From NCBI GenBank assembly GCA_910588045.1, contig CAJUPS010000135.1, forward strand, positions 1-7,152: DNA of 7,152 nucleotides, read 5' to 3'. Source of the DNA: an uncultured Oscillospiraceae bacterium (GTDB lineage Bacteria; Bacillota; Clostridia; Oscillospirales; Oscillospiraceae). A program made the position numbers and the translations under genes. Below, piece after piece: positions 1 through 5,566 of this stretch; position 1 is the stretch's first letter, and every line of letters begins with the position of its first letter. Below the pieces are notes generated by a model. That model worked only from the letters and a program-made list of their open reading frames with translations. It was not told the origin of the DNA and made no database searches.

Positions 1-882
1 GAATGGGTATCGCTGGTCGTCCCCCACTATCCAACCGGGAAACGCGGCCGTCCGCCGATTGAGATAGAAACCATGCTGCGGATGTATCTGCTGCAATGCT
101 GGTTCAGCTTATCCGATGAAGGAGTAGAGGACGCAATTTATGACAGCTATGCCATGCGCAAATTTATGGGGATCAACTTTTTCGAGCAGGATGTTCCGGA
201 CGCCACGACCCTGCTGCACTTTCGGCATCTGTTGGAGGAGAAGGGCATCGGCAAGCTGTTTTTTGACGCAATCAACCGCTGCCTGGAACGGGCTGGACGG
301 ATGATGCGGGGCGGCAGCATCGTAGACGCCACGCTGATCAGCGCACCCAGCTCTACAAAAAACGCGGAGAAAAAACGGGATCCGGAAATGCACTCGGTGA
401 AGAAGGGAAACCAGTGGCATTTTGGTATGAAGTGCCACACCGGCGTGGATGCCGGGAGCGGCTTTGTCCACACAGTGGAGGCCACCGCCGCCAATGTCCA
501 CGATGTCACTGTAGCGGCAAGGCTTCTGCGGGAAGATGATAAGGCGGTCTACGGGGACAGTGCCTACCTTGGGATAGAGAAACGGGAAGAAATCAAAAGC
601 AATCCGCAGCTTTCTGCCATTGAATACCGCATCAACCGCAGGCCGGGCCGGTTCCCCAGGGTTTCAGACAATGCCATTGACTGGGAGCGGCATATTGAAA
701 ACCGAAAATCTGCTGTACGCTGCAAGGTGGAGCATCCCTACAGGATTGTGAAGAACATTTTCGGTTTTCGGAAGACCGTTTACCGGGGTCTGAGAAAAAA
801 TCTTAACCGATTACACGTTCTCTTCGCCAGCGCAAATCTGTACATGCTTGCCAGGGCGGGCGGTTCCCTATGCCCCGCCTAA
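1..882 (+). CDS. IS5-family DDE transposase, N-terminus cut by window edge
   Basis: This is the transposase that would cut and join the ends of its own insertion sequence. The frame is open from base 1, where it reads EWVSLVVPHY and then the basic stretch GKRGRPP; the first ATG inside the window (73) is internal. The visible 293 residues are close to the usual IS5 length of roughly 320, so about 30 residues are probably missing. An N-terminal DUF772-like helical region contains the LLHFRHLLE segment. The DDE catalytic residues fit D109 in IVDATLIS, D186 in VYGDSAYLG and E244 in KVEHPYRIVKNIFG, counted from the first visible residue. The IRNRR-like basic region and the E-(6)-K-type spacing after E244 support an IS4/IS5 RNase H-like fold. 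No frameshift or internal stop is seen, so the enzyme may be functional. The TAA stop lies 132 bases before the proposed right end. Confidence 0.9.
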   Translation, partial: EWVSLVVPHYPTGKRGRPPIEIETMLRMYLLQCWFSLSDEGVEDAIYDSYAMRKFMGINFFEQDVPDATTLLHFRHLLEEKGIGKLFFDAINRCLERAGRMMRGGSIVDATLISAPSSTKNAEKKRDPEMHSVKKGNQWHFGMKCHTGVDAGSGFVHTVEATAANVHDVTVAARLLREDDKAVYGDSAYLGIEKREEIKSNPQLSAIEYRINRRPGRFPRVSDNAIDWERHIENRKSAVRCKVEHPYRIVKNIFGFRKTVYRGLRKNLNRLHVLFASANLYMLARAGGSLCPA

Positions 883-996
883 GGTTTTTGCGCCCTTCGA
901 CCGGGCTGGGATTGGAAAAGCGAGGAATTCATCCCCCAATATGGTTCTTTATGGGACGTTTCCACTGCCTTCGTCTGTTTGCCTGGTTTTTACCTA

Positions 997-1014
997 CTTT
1001 AATCAGTGCTTCCC
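997..1014 (-). repeat. Putative right terminal inverted repeat of the IS
   Basis: Read on the minus strand the 18 bases begin GGGAAGCACTGATTAA. The pattern 'GGGA.. .CTGATTAA' is, from memory, common at the tips of IS5-group elements. TTAA at 1015-1018 is a plausible 4-bp target duplication. The matching left repeat is not in the window, so this rests on resemblance and position only. Confidence 0.5.
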
Positions 1015-1033
1015 TTAACCGAATGCAGAAATC

Positions 1034-1071
1034 GTTTGGAGCGGCAAATCCAAGGCTTTGCCGCTCCAAAC
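1034..1071. repeat. Perfect 15-bp inverted repeat (stem-loop)
   Basis: Arms 1034-1048 (GTTTGGAGCGGCAAA) and 1057-1071 are exact reverse complements around an 8-base loop. On neither strand is the stem followed by a clean T-run, so it is not a standard intrinsic terminator. It lies 19 bases beyond the proposed IS end and about 30 bases downstream of the broken regulator's stop on the minus strand. It could be a weak or degraded terminator for that gene, or a small mobile-repeat relic. Its role is unknown. Confidence 0.6.
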
Positions 1072-1082
1072 CTAATGACATT

Positions 1083-1104
1083 GGCTCGTGCCGGGGGCTT
1101 TTTT
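1083..1104 (+). other. GC-rich arm plus T6 tract resembling half of a terminator
   Basis: The bases GTGCCGGGGGC (1088-1098) run straight into six Ts (1099-1104), which is the 3' half of a typical intrinsic terminator. The expected complementary arm GCCCCCGGCAC is not found upstream in the window. Only a 3-bp GGC/GCC mini-stem (1083-1085 with 1090-1092) can form locally. The partner arm may have been lost or moved by the neighbouring insertion. Confidence 0.35.
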
Positions 1105-1315
1105 ATAACCATTCTAGTAATTCTTCTACTGTCACATCCAATACCCGGGCCAAAACCTTCAATTCAATATCAGTCACAAACTGCTGGCCGCTCTCAATAC
1201 GCTGAACCGCATTTTGTCCACATTCAAGCCAACTAATTGGAACATATCCGCCATTGCCTGTTGAGAAACGCCCGTTCTCATCCTTTTACGCAGTTCCGCT
1301 ACCTGTTTTCTGCAT
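1103..1315 (-). pseudogene. XRE-type helix-turn-helix regulator, broken by two frameshifts
   Basis: The minus strand encodes a short DNA-binding regulator in three pieces. Piece one is ATG at 1315 reading M-Q-K. Piece two is in another frame and reads QVAELRKRM, then GVSQQAMADMFQLVGLNVDK, the first helices of an XRE/Cro-type HTH. Piece three is back in the first frame and reads NAVQRIESGQQFVTDIEL, then KVLARVLDVTVEELLEWL and TAA at 1103-1105, the typical recognition helix and C-terminal part. Read straight, the first frame stops after MQKTGSGTA. One extra A in the run opposite 1306-1309 and one missing A in the run opposite 1212-1215 explain both shifts, and they cancel, so a repaired gene would give about 70 residues. 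The family is recognisable from the 'RIESG...VTD.EL..LA..L.V..EELL' pattern. It is probably inactive. Sequencing error in the A-runs is an alternative explanation. Confidence 0.7.
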
Positions 1316-1321
1316 CAGGGG

Positions 1322-1350
1322 TTGAAAAGCAAGTCAAAGTGTGCTATATT
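1322..1350 (+). promoter_or_regulatory. Sigma-A-type promoter of yebC
   Basis: TTGAAA (1322-1327) and TATATT (1345-1350) are separated by exactly 17 bases. Transcription would start near 1357 and leave an untranslated leader of about 50 bases before the yebC ATG. Confidence 0.75.
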
Positions 1351-1406
1351 GTTGGGTGAATTTTCTGCCTATAAGGCTTACACCTCACAAGAAGGGAACG
1401 ATTTCC

Positions 1407-2132
1407 ATGTCAGGACATTCCAAGTGGCATAACATCCAAAAAACCAAGGGCGCGGCGGACGCCAAGCGCTCTGCGGCCTTCACCAAGATCGCCCGCGAGA
1501 TCATCGTGGCCGTCAAGACCGGCGGCTCCGGCGACCCCAACAACAACTCCCGTCTGGCAACCGTCATCGCCAAGGCCCGGGCCGCCAATATGCCCAACGA
1601 CAACATCAAGCGCACCATCGACAAGGCCGTGGGCTCCGGCAACGCCAACGACTACGAGTCCATTACCTACGAGGGCTACGGACCCGGCGGCGTGGCCGTC
1701 ATCGTGGAGGCCCTCACCGACAACCGCAACCGCACCGCCTCCGACGTGCGCCACTGCTTTGACAAGTTCGGCGGCAACCTGGGCGCCACCGGCTGTGTGT
1801 CCTGGTCCTTCGATCAAAAGGGCGTGTTGGTGATTGAGCGGGAGGACCTGGACGAGGAAGTGACCATGATGGATGCGCTGGACTGCGGCGCGGCGGACTT
1901 TGAGGCGGACGAGGACTGCTTCACCGTCTACACCGATCCGGATGCCTTCGGCGGCGTGCTGGCGGCTATGGAAGAGAAGGGCTATGTGTTCGCCTCCGCC
2001 AAAGTGGAAATGGTGCCCCAGAACTACGTCACCCTGTCCGATGAGGGCGACATCAAGAACATGGAGAAGCTCATCGACACCATGGAGGACAACGACGACG
2101 TCCAGAACATCTGGCACAACTGGGAAGAGTAA
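1407..2132 (+). CDS. yebC: YebC/PmpR/TACO1-family protein
   Basis: This is a 241-residue member of the YebC/TACO1 family (usual length 240-250). It was long annotated as a transcriptional regulator; more recent work on the family points to a ribosome-associated role in translation, including of proline-rich sequences. It is cytosolic. Family motifs are the N-terminal MSGHSKWHNIQ, YEGYGPGGVA at residues 88-97, TDNRNRTASDVR at 104-115 and GGNLGATGCVSW at 122-133, with an acidic C-terminus ending DVQNIWHNWEE. The ATG at 1407 is chosen because MSGHSKWH is the canonical start and GAAGGGA (1391-1397) lies 9 bases upstream. An in-frame GTG at 1341 would add 22 unrelated residues and overlaps the -10 box. 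The gene has its own promoter, is monocistronic and converges on proC. Which branch of the family it belongs to cannot be settled by eye. Confidence 0.95.
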   Translation: MSGHSKWHNIQKTKGAADAKRSAAFTKIAREIIVAVKTGGSGDPNNNSRLATVIAKARAANMPNDNIKRTIDKAVGSGNANDYESITYEGYGPGGVAVIVEALTDNRNRTASDVRHCFDKFGGNLGATGCVSWSFDQKGVLVIEREDLDEEVTMMDALDCGAADFEADEDCFTVYTDPDAFGGVLAAMEEKGYVFASAKVEMVPQNYVTLSDEGDIKNMEKLIDTMEDNDDVQNIWHNWEE

Positions 2133-2171
2133 AATAATTCCCCCTGCCGCACAGCGGCAGGGGGAATTATT
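2133..2171. terminator. Bidirectional terminator shared by yebC and proC
   Basis: Two perfectly complementary 18-base arms (2133-2150 and 2154-2171) flank a 3-base loop. The core is CCCCCTGCCGC/GCGGCAGGGGG and the outer part is AATAATT/AATTATT, giving an A-tract before and a T-rich tract after on each strand. It starts immediately after the yebC TAA and overlaps the first two bases of the proC stop (2170-2172), so one hairpin ends both convergent transcripts. Confidence 0.9.
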
Positions 2172-2991
2172 ATTTGCCCAGCTCGGTGCCCCGCTTGTAG
2201 GCGGCCAGCACCGCGTTGATGGCTGCGGCCCGCAGGCCGCCCCGCTCCAGCTCCGCCACCCCGGCGATGGTGGACCCGCCGGGGGAGCACACCTCGTCCT
2301 TGAGCTGTCCAGGGTGCTTACCGCTCTCCAACACCATAGCGGCGGCGCCCATCACCATCTGGGCGGCGTACTCCACCGCCTCCTTCCGGGACAGGCCGGC
2401 CATCACACCGCCGTCCGCCAGCGCCTCAATATAAGGATATACAAAGGCCGGGCCGCACCCAGCCACAGCGGAGAACTGGTCCATCAAAGTCTCGCTGATA
2501 TGCTCCAGCCTGCCCGTGGCGGATAGAATCTCCTCCACGCTCTCGATATAGGGCTCCGCCGCCTCTTCCGCGCACAAGGCGTTCATGCCCTTGCTCACAG
2601 CCACGCAGGTATTGGGCATGATCCGGATCACCGGCACATAGTATCCGGCTCCGGCCAGATGGGGCCGCATGTCCTTGATGAGCAGCCCTGCCGCCATGGA
2701 CACCACCACCTTGTCCTCACCGATCCGGTGCCGGTCACGGATGGGGGGTGCCAGCTCCTCCAGCAAGGCCCGCATCCCGTAGGGCTTCACCCCAAGGAAA
2801 ACGCACTCTGCCGTCCACACCGCGTCGGAAACGCTGTCCACCACGGAGCAGCCCAGCTCCTCCGCCAGTACATGGGCTCTCTCAGGTGTACGGTTGTACA
2901 GCACCACTTCGTCCGGCCCGATGGCCCGACAGGCCGCACGGGCCAGGGCCCCGCCCATATTGCCCACACCGATGAACGCCGCTTTTTTCAT
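2170..2991 (-). CDS. proC: Pyrroline-5-carboxylate reductase
   Basis: This cytosolic enzyme reduces 1-pyrroline-5-carboxylate to L-proline with NAD(P)H, the last step of proline synthesis. The 273 residues match the usual length of about 270. The N-terminal Rossmann fold opens MKKAAFIGVGNMGGALA, with the nucleotide-binding GxGxMG at residues 8-13; VRIMPN-like VIRIMPNT follows at 121-128, and VAGCGPAFVY at 176-185 begins the dimerisation domain. The P5CR signature is CSPGGSTIAGVAELE at 235-249. The ATG at 2991 is chosen over the in-frame TTG at 3009, because the promoter at 3021-3049 predicts a transcript start near 3014, which leaves only about 5 bases before the TTG. GGAAAG (3002-3007) or the GGGG next to the ATG may serve as a weak binding site. 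No proA or proB is adjacent, so this is a stand-alone gene. No attenuator or operator is visible. Confidence 0.96.
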   Translation of the reverse strand: MKKAAFIGVGNMGGALARAACRAIGPDEVVLYNRTPERAHVLAEELGCSVVDSVSDAVWTAECVFLGVKPYGMRALLEELAPPIRDRHRIGEDKVVVSMAAGLLIKDMRPHLAGAGYYVPVIRIMPNTCVAVSKGMNALCAEEAAEPYIESVEEILSATGRLEHISETLMDQFSAVAGCGPAFVYPYIEALADGGVMAGLSRKEAVEYAAQMVMGAAAMVLESGKHPGQLKDEVCSPGGSTIAGVAELERGGLRAAAINAVLAAYKRGTELGK

Positions 2992-3020
2992 GCTACCCCA
3001 ACTTTCCAAATTTTATCCCT

Positions 3021-3049
3021 ATTATACCGCTTCCCCGATAAAGCTGCAA
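3021..3049 (-). promoter_or_regulatory. Promoter of proC
   Basis: On the minus strand TTGCAG (3044-3049) and a perfect TATAAT (3021-3026) are 17 bases apart. The predicted start is near 3014. Its -35 box is only 7 bases from the -35 box of the divergent promoter at 3057-3085. Confidence 0.75.
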
Positions 3050-3056
3050 GCTGAAA

Positions 3057-3085
3057 TTGACGAATTGGGAAATTTCCTGTAAAAT
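3057..3085 (+). promoter_or_regulatory. Promoter of the 74-aa protein gene
   Basis: TTGACG (3057-3062) and TAAAAT (3080-3085) are separated by 17 bases. The predicted start near 3092 gives a leader of about 20 bases that holds the strong ribosome binding site AGGAGGG (3100-3106). The back-to-back arrangement with the proC promoter could couple the two. Confidence 0.7.
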
Positions 3086-3112
3086 GAGCAAATCCAGACA
3101 GGAGGGACTTCC

Positions 3113-3337
3113 ATGGACATCAAAAAAACCGTTGAGGACATCGTGGCGAAAATCAAGAGCGACGAGGTCCTGCAAAAGCAGTTTCTCAGCGACCCTGCGG
3201 GCGCGCTGAAGAAACTGACTGGCATCGACATTCCTGCCGAGCAGATCGACAGCATTGTGGCTGGCGTCAAGGCTAAACTCACCGCCAACAACGCAGGTGA
3301 CGCGATCAAGGGCCTGGGCGGATTGTTCAAAAAATGA
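3113..3337 (+). CDS. Small acidic/basic helical protein, NHLP/Nif11-leader-like, function unknown
   Basis: I do not recognise a named family with certainty. The 74 residues start MDIKKTVEDIVAKIKSDEVL, continue QKQFLSDPAGALKKLTGIDI and PAEQIDSIVAGVKAKL, and end with a Gly-rich basic tail, GDAIKGLGGLFKK. The pattern 'F..DP..ALK...GID.P.EQI' recalls the leader regions of NHLP/Nif11-type peptides and similar small proteins common in Clostridia. There is no signal peptide, membrane segment or Cys residue, so it is probably a soluble helical protein. It is very likely expressed: it has its own promoter (3057-3085), AGGAGGG 6 bases before the ATG, and a strong terminator 2 bases after the stop. No radical-SAM, nitrile-hydratase-like, cyclase or ABC peptidase gene is nearby, so a RiPP precursor role is not supported. 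A small house-keeping or ribosome/envelope-associated protein is equally possible. Confidence 0.8.
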   Translation: MDIKKTVEDIVAKIKSDEVLQKQFLSDPAGALKKLTGIDIPAEQIDSIVAGVKAKLTANNAGDAIKGLGGLFKK

Positions 3338-3339
3338 AG

Positions 3340-3378
3340 AAAGGAGAGCCCCTGCTGAATCAGCAGGGGCTCTCCTTT
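3340..3378. terminator. Bidirectional terminator shared by the small ORF and leuA
   Basis: Perfect 18-base arms (3340-3357 and 3361-3378) flank a 3-base AAT loop. The core is AGAGCCCCTGCTG and its complement, with AAAGG outside on the left and CCTTT on the right. It begins 2 bases after the small ORF's TGA and overlaps the first two bases of the leuA stop (3377-3379), so it serves both convergent genes. Confidence 0.88.
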
Positions 3379-5080
3379 ACTTATCGTAATAAATAGACCG
3401 ATTGATTGCACAAAGTATCGCTCTCAGCGAAGCCCGGTTGATGTTGTGGCTCTTGCCCACGCCGAACACGTCCTTCCCCTGGGGATTTTTCAGGTGAATG
3501 TAACAGACCGCTTGGGTGTCCGAACCGGAGGAGATGGCATGCTCCTTGTAGTCCACAAACTGATAGCCCTCAATGTGCCCCTCGGGCAGGTCGTGGAGGG
3601 CATTGAAGAAGGCGTCAATGGGGCCATTGCCCTCGCCGTGGGCTTCCATGACCTTACCCTTATAGCCCACCTCACCGTCAAAGGCCACCCAGCTGGCGTC
3701 GCCGTGGCGGGCATCCTCCCGGAAGGAGTGGCGCTCCAGCTGATAGGTCTTGGGAACGGACAGGTACTCGCGGTCGAACAGCGCAAAGATTTGGTACGGC
3801 TTCAGCTCCTTGCCCACCCGGTCAGACTCCTTCTGCACCACCGCGCCGAACTCGGTGTGCATAGCCTTGGGCAGGTCGTAGCCAAAGTTCTGCATCATCA
3901 CGAAGGCCGCGCCGCCCTTGCCGGACTGGGAGTTGATGCGGATGATGGGCTCATACTGCCTCCCCACGTCCGCGGGGTCGATGGGCAGATAAGGTACCTC
4001 CCACAGATCGGTGCCGCTCTCGTTCATATAGTGCACGCCCTTGTTGATGGCGTCCTGGTGGCTTCCGGAGAAGGCGGTGAACACCAGCTGGCCCGCGTAG
4101 GGCTGGCGCTCCCCCACCTTCATCTTGGTGCACCGCTCGTACATATCCCGGATCTTGTTGATGTCGTGGAAGTCCAGCCTTGGGTCCACGCCCTGGGTGT
4201 ACATATTCATCGCCAGCGTCACCATGTCCACGTTGCCGGTGCGCTCGCCGTTGCCAAAAAGGGTGGCCTCCACCCGCTCGGCCCCCGCCAATAGACCCAT
4301 CTCGGTGGTGGCCACGCCGCAGCCCCGGTCGTTGTGGGGATGGAGAGAGATGATGGCCCGCTCCCGGCCGGGCAGGTTCCGGATGAAATACTCCATCATG
4401 TCTGCGAACTGGTTGGGCATACAGTTCTCCACTGTAGTGGGCAGGTTGAGGATAACCTTGTTGTTCCCGGTGGCGTGGAGGTGGTCCAGGACAGCCGCGC
4501 AGATCTCCACGGCATAGTCCATCTCGGTACCCATAAACGACTCCGGGGAGTATTCATAGCGCAGATTCATACCCTCTGCAATCACCGGCTGGGCCATCTC
4601 ATAAATCAAATCCGCCGCATCGGTGGCGATCTTGGTGATACCCGCGCAGTCCATGTGGAACACCACCTTGCGCTGGAGCGTGGACGTGGAGTTATAGAAG
4701 TGCAAAATAACGTTCTTGGCCCCCTTGATGGCCTCAAAGGTCTTTTTGATGAGGTGCTCCCGGGCCTGGACCAGCACCTGGATGGTCACATCGTCGGGGA
4801 TATGATTTCCCTCGATGAGCTCTCGGCAGATCTCATATTCCGTCTCGGACGCGGATGGAAAGCCGATCTCGATTTCCTTCACGCCGATGTCCACCAGGGT
4901 GTGGAAGTACTCCAGCTTCTCCTCCAGGTTCATGGGGTCGATGAGGGCCTGATTACCGTCCCGCAGGTCCACAGAGCACCACACCGGGGCTTTGGTGATG
5001 ACTTTATCCGGCCACGTCCGGCCCTCAATGGGCTGAGGTGTAAAGGGGATGTACTTCTCAAATCCGGGTTTCAAGTTCAT
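3377..5080 (-). CDS. leuA: 2-isopropylmalate synthase, yeast/actinobacterial (type 2) form
   Basis: This cytosolic enzyme condenses acetyl-CoA with 2-oxoisovalerate to 2-isopropylmalate, the first committed step of leucine synthesis. The 567 residues open with the type-specific arm (PFTPQPIEGRTWPDKVITKAP at about 12-32). A DRE-TIM barrel follows, with the substrate/metal motif SVDLRDGNQALIDP (R40, D41), the HxH metal ligands H247 and H249 in SLHPHNDRG, and GNGERTGNVD at 276-285. FSGSHQDAINKG at about 337-348 carries the family's catalytic His (H341). The C-terminal LeuA dimer/regulatory domain (about 415-567) includes GVGKSHNINRASLRA and normally binds leucine for feedback inhibition. The ATG at 5080 is chosen because AAAGGAGG (5089-5096) lies 8 bases upstream; an in-frame upstream start (5116) falls in the terminator tract. 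The gene stands alone, without leuB, leuC or leuD, and is controlled by the leader T-box. Confidence 0.96.
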   Translation of the reverse strand: MNLKPGFEKYIPFTPQPIEGRTWPDKVITKAPVWCSVDLRDGNQALIDPMNLEEKLEYFHTLVDIGVKEIEIGFPSASETEYEICRELIEGNHIPDDVTIQVLVQAREHLIKKTFEAIKGAKNVILHFYNSTSTLQRKVVFHMDCAGITKIATDAADLIYEMAQPVIAEGMNLRYEYSPESFMGTEMDYAVEICAAVLDHLHATGNNKVILNLPTTVENCMPNQFADMMEYFIRNLPGRERAIISLHPHNDRGCGVATTEMGLLAGAERVEATLFGNGERTGNVDMVTLAMNMYTQGVDPRLDFHDINKIRDMYERCTKMKVGERQPYAGQLVFTAFSGSHQDAINKGVHYMNESGTDLWEVPYLPIDPADVGRQYEPIIRINSQSGKGGAAFVMMQNFGYDLPKAMHTEFGAVVQKESDRVGKELKPYQIFALFDREYLSVPKTYQLERHSFREDARHGDASWVAFDGEVGYKGKVMEAHGEGNGPIDAFFNALHDLPEGHIEGYQFVDYKEHAISSGSDTQAVCYIHLKNPQGKDVFGVGKSHNINRASLRAILCAINRSIYYDK

Positions 5081-5114
5081 GCTGGCTTCCTCCTTTGGAA
5101 ATTTCCGGGGGAAC

Positions 5115-5147
5115 AAGAAAACGCCCCCGACGTTCAGTCAGGGGCGT
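5115..5147 (-). terminator. Conditional terminator of the leuA T-box
   Basis: On the minus strand ACGCCCCTGAC (5147-5137) pairs with GTCGGGGGCGT (5131-5121) with one C/A mismatch around the loop TGAAC, and is followed by TTTTCTT. It lies directly after the T-box sequence and competes with the antiterminator. It ends 34 bases before the leuA ATG. Confidence 0.85.
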
Positions 5148-5377
5148 GATTAATCACGCGGTACCACCCTAATTCCGCGCACGGTCACCCAATGCGCGCT
5201 CTCGGCCTCTAACAAGGCCCCGACCTGTAACGGGATCGCCCGTCCGGCCCTACTTGACGTTCAGGCCAGCGGCTCCGGGGCCAGTATCCACGCGGCATCT
5301 CGCACCGGTTCGCACCGACCACCGGTTCTCTGAGCGAAGGGAGACCGCGTCTTCTTCCCATCAACGCCTTTTGCTTG
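5115..5377 (-). ncRNA. T-box riboswitch, leucine (CUG) specifier, upstream of leuA
   Basis: The leader RNA senses uncharged tRNA and lets leuA be transcribed when leucine is short. The T-box sequence AGGGTGGTACCGCG (complement of 5157-5170) is a near-perfect match to the AGGGUGGNACCGCG consensus. A conditional terminator follows. Upstream, GGCGTT and AACGTC can close Stem I. Inside it AGAA-G-ACGCGG on the 5' side faces CCGCGT-G-GATA-CTG-G on the 3' side. This aligns with the loop-E/specifier arrangement of the glycine T-box (AGUA ... GAAA-GGC-A), placing CTG (leucine) at 5282-5284 in the specifier position, as expected for leuA. A GACGGG...CCCGTT hairpin, probably Stem III, lies between Stem I and the T-box. 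The specifier assignment is by hand alignment and less certain than the T-box itself. Confidence 0.92.
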
Positions 5378-5383
5378 TGAGGT

Positions 5384-5413
5384 ATTATACCGTGCGGGCG
5401 GCGCTTTTGTCAA
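5384..5413 (-). promoter_or_regulatory. Proximal promoter of the leuA T-box transcript
   Basis: Consensus TTGACA (5408-5413) and consensus TATAAT (5384-5389) on the minus strand are 18 bases apart. The start near 5377 lies just upstream of Stem I of the T-box. Confidence 0.85.
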
Positions 5414-5480
5414 GAGGCAGTTTTCCGCCGCAGAATGCGCCTTACGCAGTCAGTCCCCGAAACAACGGCCATTTTTTACA

Positions 5481-5509
5481 ATCATAGCACAGGCTTTTCG
5501 TCAATTCAA
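5481..5509 (-). promoter_or_regulatory. Possible distal promoter of leuA
   Basis: TTGAAT (5504-5509) and TATGAT (5481-5486) on the minus strand are 17 bases apart. Transcripts would start near 5474, about 97 bases upstream of the proximal start, and still run through the T-box. It is weaker than the proximal promoter and could be a chance match in AT-rich intergenic DNA. Confidence 0.4.
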
Positions 5510-5537
5510 GGAATTCTCCCTCCCTTTTCCCCACCCC

Positions 5538-5566
5538 TTGACAAAAGATATTCTCTCTGCTATACT
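5538..5566 (+). promoter_or_regulatory. Promoter of the marR-transporter operon
   Basis: Consensus TTGACA (5538-5543) and TATACT (5561-5566) are separated by 17 bases. The predicted start near 5573 falls inside the repeat region at 5566-5587. Confidence 0.82.

Larger units (their letters stand above)
1..1014 (+). mobile_element. IS5-family insertion sequence, 3' part (left end outside window)
   Basis: The element consists of the transposase frame (open from base 1 to the stop at 880-882) and about 130 non-coding bases after it. The right boundary is placed at 1014 because 997-1014, read on the minus strand, begins GGGAAGCACTGATTAA, which from memory resembles terminal repeats of IS5-group elements. 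The next four bases, 1015-1018, are TTAA, which fits the YTAR target duplication reported for that group. The left inverted repeat and the second TTAA copy would lie upstream of the window, so the boundary is inferred and not proved. The element sits in an intergenic stretch and interrupts no intact gene here. Confidence 0.6.

Noticed and set aside
870..1236. Two overlapping plus-strand frames after the transposase (870-1205 and 1006-1236)
   Set aside because: They cross the proposed IS end and the antisense regulator relic, have no ribosome binding site and show no family resemblance.
1341..1406. A GTG start that would extend yebC by 22 residues
   Set aside because: It overlaps the -10 box of the promoter, and the family begins with MSGHSKWH at 1407, where a suitable ribosome binding site is present.
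1410..2117. A 235-codon open frame on the minus strand opposite yebC
   Set aside because: It is rich in His, Gly and Val and lies exactly antisense to a well-conserved gene with G/C third positions, the usual cause of shadow frames. It has no ribosome binding site or recognisable domain.
3113..3337. Calling the 74-aa protein a RiPP precursor
   Set aside because: No modifying enzyme, transporter or peptidase gene is nearby and the tail lacks the Cys/Ser/Thr residues usual in a core peptide.
3446..5149. Long plus-strand frames (3446-4294 and 4334-5149) opposite leuA
   Set aside because: They are antisense shadows of leuA with low-complexity His/Leu/Val-rich translations and no start signals; leuA has full family motifs.
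5401..5480. A possible 20-codon leader peptide on the minus strand between the two leuA promoters (starting MAVVSGTD)
   Set aside because: It has no ribosome binding site and no run of leucine codons, and the T-box already explains leucine control.
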